Shown here: positions 59,369 through 64,000 of the stretch, piece by piece | Numbering within the stretch: position 1 is the first letter of the stretch | Layout of the letters: each line of letters begins with the position of its first letter | Origin: UMGS1601 sp964617585 | GTDB taxonomy: Bacteria; Bacillota; Clostridia; Oscillospirales; Ruminococcaceae | NCBI GenBank assembly: GCA_964617585.1 | Contig: CAZTXS010000004.1 | Span: forward strand, 1 to 64,000 | Direction: 5' to 3' | Length of the DNA: 64,000 bases | The notes under the pieces: generated by a model | Database searches by the model: none | What the model was told of the DNA's origin: nothing | What the model saw: the letters and a program-made list of their open reading frames with translations, nothing else | Position numbers and translations under genes: made by a program

Positions 59369-61678
59369 ATGAATATATCTAACAATATTAAAAAAACAAT
59401 TTCTTTTTTGTCTGCTGCAGCGATAATAATTACTTCAGCAGCTTTTCCTGTCCTTGCGGAGGATAACAAAACAGAAACTGTCATTATACCTGAAGCTATA
59501 GAAATCTATAATGTAAGTCCTGACGATTCTATTCAGGAAAAGCTTAATGAAGCAAAAGATAATAATGAAAATGAATATACAAAAATTGTTTTATCCAAAG
59601 GAGAAACATACTGTCTTGATTTACCGTTATATGTTTATTCCAATACAATTATAGAAGCCGAAGGCGCAGTGATTGAAAGAACATATAACAAAAGCGACAA
59701 GGGTACGGGACTTATACGAAACAGAGCCAAGGACGGTACGGCAGGTTATGACAGTAAAATCGGAGGATACGAATTAACCAAAAACGTATATATATCCGGA
59801 GGTGTCTGGAGCGGAGGGGAAATGCCCGACGGAGTTGTTTCTTCCACAAATGTTATTTTCTGTCATGCAGATAATATTAATCTGCTGAACGCTGAATTTA
59901 GAAATGTTTTTGAAGGACATCTTGTCGAATTTAATGCTGTTTCAAATTCACTTGTGCAAAACTGTTCATTTGACGGACTGAAAAAATCTAATTCCGGATC
60001 TTCCTTTATGGCGTTTCAAATAGACATAGCTCATTCTTATGAAACCTGCAAGCGAAATGACGGCGAGCATATCAATTGCCCAGACCATGATTCAATTCCG
60101 GAAGGCTATTATCCGGATAACACAGCGTGTAAAAATATAAGGATTCTGTCAAATTCATGGGGAACTAAGCAAACCGACTTTGCAAATTTTGATACAGCAT
60201 GCGGAAGCGATAAAACTCTGACGGACGGAGCAGGGCCTTTAAACAATCCGGGTTCTCCCATATACCACGAGGATATAAACATATCTTATAATACTATAAA
60301 CGGATGTACGGGTACGGCAATAGCATCAAGAGGACATAAAAATATAACTATTAAAGGCAACAGCATAACAAGCTGCGGTGAAAAAGGAATAATTATAAAA
60401 AGAAGCTTGGGCGGTACAGTGTCGGAAAACACTTTAACAGATATAGAAGATACAGCTATACTGATTTTTGAAAAAAGCACTTTGCCTTCCGGCAATGCCG
60501 AACGAAAGGTCACAACGCTTGATTCTATAACAGATAACACTGTAACAAGAGCAAAAGGTCACGGTATTGCAGTACAAGACGAGTCAATCGTCAATAAAAT
60601 AAGCAACAACAGTATAACGGATACAGACGGTCATTCTATTTCAATAAGCGGAAATTCTCAGATTGAAGAAAGCATAAATGATAATACTTTAAAATCATCA
60701 GCCAAAAACGGAATTTTTATCTATGATAATTCCACAGTAAACGCAATAAGCAATAATAATATAAGCAATTCTTCAATCAGCGGTATTGTTTTAAGCACAA
60801 ATTCATCCGTTACTGATAAAATTTCACTTAATACAATAACAAAGCCTTTGTCCTACGGTATACTTGAAACAGAACAAAGCTCGTCCGGCTTAATTGAAAA
60901 CAATAAAATTTCAGACGCAGGGAAACACGGAATTAATATATACAAGTCAACAGCCGGAACTGTTAAAGGAAACACTATATCAAATTCCAAAGAGCATGGT
61001 ATTGTTTTATCTGCCGGTTCAAAAACCACGGGTAATATAGAGAACAATACTATTTCAAAAAGCGGTAAAAACGGAATATTTCTTTATAACGGCTCAAGCA
61101 CAGCTATTATAAGGAATAATAAAATAAGCGATTCAAAATTAAACGGAATAGCGGCAAGTCAAAACTCAAGTATTTCTGAAATCTCAAACAATACTATTTC
61201 CAATTCATCTAATTGCGCTATTTCAATAAGCAGTAAATCAAAAGTAACCAAAATCATCGGAAATAAGTTTGCAAATAATACTGCAAACTGCAAAATAAGC
61301 AAGGACTCGCAGGTTCTTCAAAACGATTGCATTGCGGTTAAAACTACATCAAGCACAGTTAAAACGGTAAAAAAACCTACAGTTAAGAAAGTAAAAGCTC
61401 TGAAGGTTAAATCCAAAAAGAAGAAAACGGCAACAGTTACATGGAAAAAACTTAGCGGTGTTAACGGATATGTTATTGAATATTCGCTAAAGAAAAATTT
61501 AAAAAACGCTAAATCTAAAAAGATAGGCAAAAAAGTCAAGAGCTATAAATTTAAAAGGCTTAAATCCAAGAAAAAATACTTCTTCCGCATGAGAGCATAC
61601 AAAAAATACACCGTAAACGGAAAAACAAAAACTGCATATGGACCTTATACATCTGTTAAAAAGGTAAAAATAAAATAA
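59369..61678 (+). CDS. secreted right-handed beta-helix protein with Fn3-like tail
   Basis: A 769-residue secreted protein. A signal peptide (to AAFPVLAED) precedes a parallel beta-helix (about 60-640) of many 20-25-residue coils with recurring 'NxI...GI.I..NS' units such as ISNNSITDTDGHSISISGNS, typical of pectate-lyase/NosD-type folds. A Lys-rich fibronectin-III-like domain (about 660-769) ends the protein and resembles the tail of the 1347-2231 protein. Catalytic residues of polysaccharide lyases are not evident, so binding or lyase activity is open. The nearest Shine-Dalgarno (AAGGAG, 59335) lies 28 bases before the ATG, with a small hairpin between. Confidence 0.82.
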   Translation: MNISNNIKKTISFLSAAAIIITSAAFPVLAEDNKTETVIIPEAIEIYNVSPDDSIQEKLNEAKDNNENEYTKIVLSKGETYCLDLPLYVYSNTIIEAEGAVIERTYNKSDKGTGLIRNRAKDGTAGYDSKIGGYELTKNVYISGGVWSGGEMPDGVVSSTNVIFCHADNINLLNAEFRNVFEGHLVEFNAVSNSLVQNCSFDGLKKSNSGSSFMAFQIDIAHSYETCKRNDGEHINCPDHDSIPEGYYPDNTACKNIRILSNSWGTKQTDFANFDTACGSDKTLTDGAGPLNNPGSPIYHEDINISYNTINGCTGTAIASRGHKNITIKGNSITSCGEKGIIIKRSLGGTVSENTLTDIEDTAILIFEKSTLPSGNAERKVTTLDSITDNTVTRAKGHGIAVQDESIVNKISNNSITDTDGHSISISGNSQIEESINDNTLKSSAKNGIFIYDNSTVNAISNNNISNSSISGIVLSTNSSVTDKISLNTITKPLSYGILETEQSSSGLIENNKISDAGKHGINIYKSTAGTVKGNTISNSKEHGIVLSAGSKTTGNIENNTISKSGKNGIFLYNGSSTAIIRNNKISDSKLNGIAASQNSSISEISNNTISNSSNCAISISSKSKVTKIIGNKFANNTANCKISKDSQVLQNDCIAVKTTSSTVKTVKKPTVKKVKALKVKSKKKKTATVTWKKLSGVNGYVIEYSLKKNLKNAKSKKIGKKVKSYKFKRLKSKKKYFFRMRAYKKYTVNGKTKTAYGPYTSVKKVKIK

Positions 61679-61741
61679 TTAATAAGCGCAAAAACATAAA
61701 ATTTTACGCTTTACAATTTCACGAAAAACACGGTGATTTCT

Positions 61742-62197
61742 ATGTTATTTATTTATAAAGAAATGGATAAATCTCATGTAAAAAACGTTGCTCAAATTGA
61801 AAAGGACTGCTTCAGCCATCCTTGGAGCAAAAACGCCTTTTATGAAGAGCTTGAAAATCCTTTATCTCTTACTGTCGTTGCGGTAGATGAAGCTTCTGAC
61901 GTTAAAAACACGGCAGGCTTTATAAACGTCAGAATAATAGACGATGAAGTCTATATAAACAATATAGCGGTTAAAAAAGAATATCGGGGCAAAGGCATAG
62001 GCAAAGGCTTGCTGTCGGCCTTGGAAAAACGCGCTCAGAATATGAACGTATCTTTTATCACACTTGAGGTCAGGGAATCAAATTTCCCTGCCATAAGCCT
62101 ATATTCAAAGCTCGGCTACAAATCTGTCGGGAAGCGAAAAAGGTTTTACCGTTCTCCGACCGAGAACGCTGTTATTATGACCAAAACCCTTCTGTAA
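61742..62197 (+). CDS. rimI: ribosomal-protein-S18-alanine N-acetyltransferase RimI
   Basis: A 151-residue GNAT acetyltransferase that acetylates the N-terminus of ribosomal protein S18. Marks are the core FSHPWSKNAFYEEL, acetyl-CoA loop KEYRGKGIGKGLLSAL and LEVRESNFPAISLYSKLGYK. ATG 61742 is preferred to GTG 61733. In many Firmicutes it lies between tsaB and tsaD; here tsaB is missing from this window. Confidence 0.93.
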   Translation: MLFIYKEMDKSHVKNVAQIEKDCFSHPWSKNAFYEELENPLSLTVVAVDEASDVKNTAGFINVRIIDDEVYINNIAVKKEYRGKGIGKGLLSALEKRAQNMNVSFITLEVRESNFPAISLYSKLGYKSVGKRKRFYRSPTENAVIMTKTLL

Positions 62198-62221
62198 AAT
62201 AAAAAAGGACGTGACCCGCTT

Positions 62222-63238
62222 ATGAAAATCCTAGGTATAGAAAGCTCATGCGATGAAACTGCGGCTTCCGTTGTCGAGAACGGAAGAACAGTTCTTTCCG
62301 ACGTTGTTGCTTCGCAGGTTGATGAACATAAAATGTACGGCGGCGTAGTGCCAGAAATAGCCTCGCGCCGCCACTCGGAAAACATACATACTGTCGTTAC
62401 AAAGGCCTTAAGCGAAGCAGGCTGCTCGCTCAACGATATTGACGCTCTGGCTGTGACCTACGCTCCCGGGCTTATAGGAGCGCTGCTTGTCGGGGTTTCT
62501 TTTGCTAAAGGACTGGCTCTGGACACAAAGCTTCCGCTTGTTCCCGTTCACCATATAGCAGGACATATAGCCGCCAACTATATATCTAATCCAAAGCTTA
62601 AACCTCCTTATCTCGCCCTTGTCGCAAGCGGCGGACACAGCAATATTATAGAGGTTTCAGACTATACGGAATTCCGGATTATCGGACGCACAAGGGACGA
62701 CGCCGCAGGAGAGTGTTTTGACAAAGTGGCAAGAACTATCGGCTATCCATATCCCGGCGGCAAAAGCATAGACGAAGCGTCACACAGGGGAAACCCCGAA
62801 GCATATGCGCTTCCTCACCCTCACGTTGCGGGAAATGAGTATGACTTTTCATTCTCAGGCTTGAAAACCGCAGTTATAAACCTCGTTCACAACGCAAATC
62901 AAAAGGGCGATACAATAAACAACTATGATCTCTGCGCTTCGTTTCAAAATACCATAGCGGAAATTCTTGTTTCCAAAACTATAAAAGCCGCCGAAAATCT
63001 CGGATATAAAACGATAGCCGTTTCAGGCGGAGTTTCAGCAAATTCGGGACTCAGAAGCCATATGTCCTCAGCCTGCCGGGAACACGGCTTTGAGCTTTAC
63101 TTTCCCGAACTTAAATATTGCGGTGATAACGGAGCTATGGTAGCCTCTCAGGGGTACTTTGACTTTTTATCGGGCAAACGTGCAGATGAAAGCCTGAACG
63201 CCTTTGCGACAATGCCTATAACCGAAGATCAGATATAA
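62222..63238 (+). CDS. tsaD: tRNA N6-adenosine threonylcarbamoyltransferase TsaD
   Basis: The 338-residue Kae1/TsaD transferase that places threonylcarbamoyl on A37 of ANN-decoding tRNAs with TsaB and TsaE. The ASKHA-fold start LGIESSCDETAASVVE, metal-binding HHIAGHIAANY and the nucleotide segment GGVSANSGLR are intact. It follows rimI by 24 bases. The terminator at 63240 directly follows. Confidence 0.98.
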   Translation: MKILGIESSCDETAASVVENGRTVLSDVVASQVDEHKMYGGVVPEIASRRHSENIHTVVTKALSEAGCSLNDIDALAVTYAPGLIGALLVGVSFAKGLALDTKLPLVPVHHIAGHIAANYISNPKLKPPYLALVASGGHSNIIEVSDYTEFRIIGRTRDDAAGECFDKVARTIGYPYPGGKSIDEASHRGNPEAYALPHPHVAGNEYDFSFSGLKTAVINLVHNANQKGDTINNYDLCASFQNTIAEILVSKTIKAAENLGYKTIAVSGGVSANSGLRSHMSSACREHGFELYFPELKYCGDNGAMVASQGYFDFLSGKRADESLNAFATMPITEDQI

Positions 63239-63239
63239 A

Positions 63240-63263
63240 AAAGGACGCTTAAAAACGTCCTTT
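63240..63263. terminator. terminator after tsaD
   Basis: AAAGGACG (63240-63247) and CGTCCTTT (63256-63263) around an 8-base loop, placed 2 bases after the tsaD stop; it can also serve the converging gene at 63274. Confidence 0.78.
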
Positions 63264-63273
63264 CAGCTTACCT

Positions 63274-63996
63274 TTATTTTAAGACTACCGTTATTACACC
63301 GGTTTGCTCCATGAATATTTTGCTTACAGACGAAGTGGAAAATTTCGCTTTCGTCTTTTCTTTTACACTTTTAAGCAGAGTAAATATCGGAGTTTCTCCG
63401 TTAGCTTCTTCAAATAGCTTTTTCTTTACCTTGGTAAAGGTTTTGCTGCTGTTTAGCCTGATAGAAGCATATTTGCTTCCGTTTGTAACCGCATCGGTCA
63501 CCGCTCTTTTCATTGCCTTATATGCCGAAGTGTAATCGCTTCCGCAGTAATTATGATATACAAAGTAATTATACTTCGTAGAATAAGCCTTAGGATAATC
63601 ATAAAACTGGTTCTTTTCCGCCGTGTGGGTTTTGGCTATCTCGCTGTCGGTAAGATTGAAAAAATCATACCTTACATAATTTTTATCGGCAGGATTGAGA
63701 GTAAGATCGTCCCATGTCAAATCGATGTGATACCATGCTCCGCCGACCATAATCATATTCCACATATGAGAAGCGCTCTCGCCGCTGTCGCTTACCGCCG
63801 TGCCGGTTACGATAGTACTGTCGATTCCCGCTTTATTGCACAAAAGCAGAAACGCCTTTGCATAGCCCTCGCAAATAGCCTTGCCCTCAACCAGACAACC
63901 GAACGCCGAATCCTGATTTCCAGTTGACGACTCGCCGTAGACGCAAAGCTTATTTACAGCGTCGTGTAAATACTCCACTCTCTCAAACTCGTTCAT
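63274..63996 (-). CDS. transglutaminase-like cysteine-protease-fold protein (5' end beyond the window)
   Basis: The last 240 residues of a larger protein; the N-terminal part lies beyond the right edge, and the Met at 63996 is probably internal because the preceding helix of the fold is cut. The catalytic triad is visible: Cys in AICEGYAKAFLLLCN, His in ASHMWNMI and Asp in YHIDLTWDD. A beta-rich C-terminal region follows (SIRLNSSKTFTKVKKKL). Such proteins are often secreted with LRR or Fn3 domains in Clostridia and may be cell-surface peptidases. It converges with tsaD. Confidence 0.85.
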   Translation of the reverse strand: MNEFERVEYLHDAVNKLCVYGESSTGNQDSAFGCLVEGKAICEGYAKAFLLLCNKAGIDSTIVTGTAVSDSGESASHMWNMIMVGGAWYHIDLTWDDLTLNPADKNYVRYDFFNLTDSEIAKTHTAEKNQFYDYPKAYSTKYNYFVYHNYCGSDYTSAYKAMKRAVTDAVTNGSKYASIRLNSSKTFTKVKKKLFEEANGETPIFTLLKSVKEKTKAKFSTSSVSKIFMEQTGVITVVLK

Positions 63997-64000
63997 ATCA

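Overview
The window looks like a chromosomal segment of a low-to-mid GC Gram-positive anaerobe of the class Clostridia, most likely a gut, fibre-using Ruminococcaceae/Oscillospiraceae type. This is inferred from Firmicutes-style Shine-Dalgarno sites and sigma-A promoters, a T-box leader in front of thrS, RNase Y, MurT/GatD, RqcH, two FeoAB loci with a FeoB-associated Cys-rich peptide, and secreted proteins with Lys-rich fibronectin-III-like tails. I cannot name a species. I saw no rRNA, tRNA or CRISPR array.

Layout. 1-3.7 kb is accessory: a membrane-anchored Mrr-type nuclease, a secreted leucine-rich-repeat protein and a tyrosine recombinase. 4-21.6 kb is a polysaccharide region on the minus strand. 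A consensus promoter at 21623-21651 drives ten genes: two short ABC ATPases (one with a C-terminal AbrB-like domain), a very large solute-binding protein, two MalF/MalG-type permease pairs, an NHL/TPR membrane protein, a Yip1 protein and a DUF5696-like secreted protein. A separate promoter drives a GH95 and a GH26 glycosidase. 21.9-24.5 kb is a T-box operon (small membrane protein plus thrS). 24.6-32.7 kb holds rny, feoAB locus 1, typA, a DUF421 gene and maf. 32.8-42.3 kb is a type IV pilus operon (pilC-M-N-O, a PilX-like gene, two pseudopilins, pilB, pilT). 42.5-46 kb is feo locus 2, with palindromic operators at its promoter. 46.2-57.9 kb is a long minus-strand housekeeping run (recG, LUD protein, dusB, trmN6, polA, rqcH, mpg, murT, gatD). 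58-64 kb has a candidate small RNA, a perfect tandem repeat, rsmI, a secreted beta-helix protein, rimI, tsaD and a truncated transglutaminase-like gene.

How it fits together. The extracellular binding protein and DUF5696-like protein probably capture or trim a polysaccharide, the permeases import oligosaccharides, and GH95, which has no signal peptide, acts inside the cell, while the GH26 lipoprotein acts at the surface. The two feo loci serve ferrous iron uptake.

The most unusual things seen are: (1) a dispersed ~137-bp non-coding repeat with several conserved hairpins, including base changes that preserve pairing, in six full or near-full copies plus two truncated ones; (2) the ten-gene ABC locus, whose ATPases look unlike the MalK type expected for its permeases; (3) a GH26 enzyme with Asp where the catalytic acid/base Glu is expected; (4) a candidate structured RNA near 58.1 kb; (5) an Mrr nuclease with an FtsK-alpha-like C-terminus; and (6) a small membrane protein under the same T-box as thrS. 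All functional statements come from reading motifs; no database search was done.
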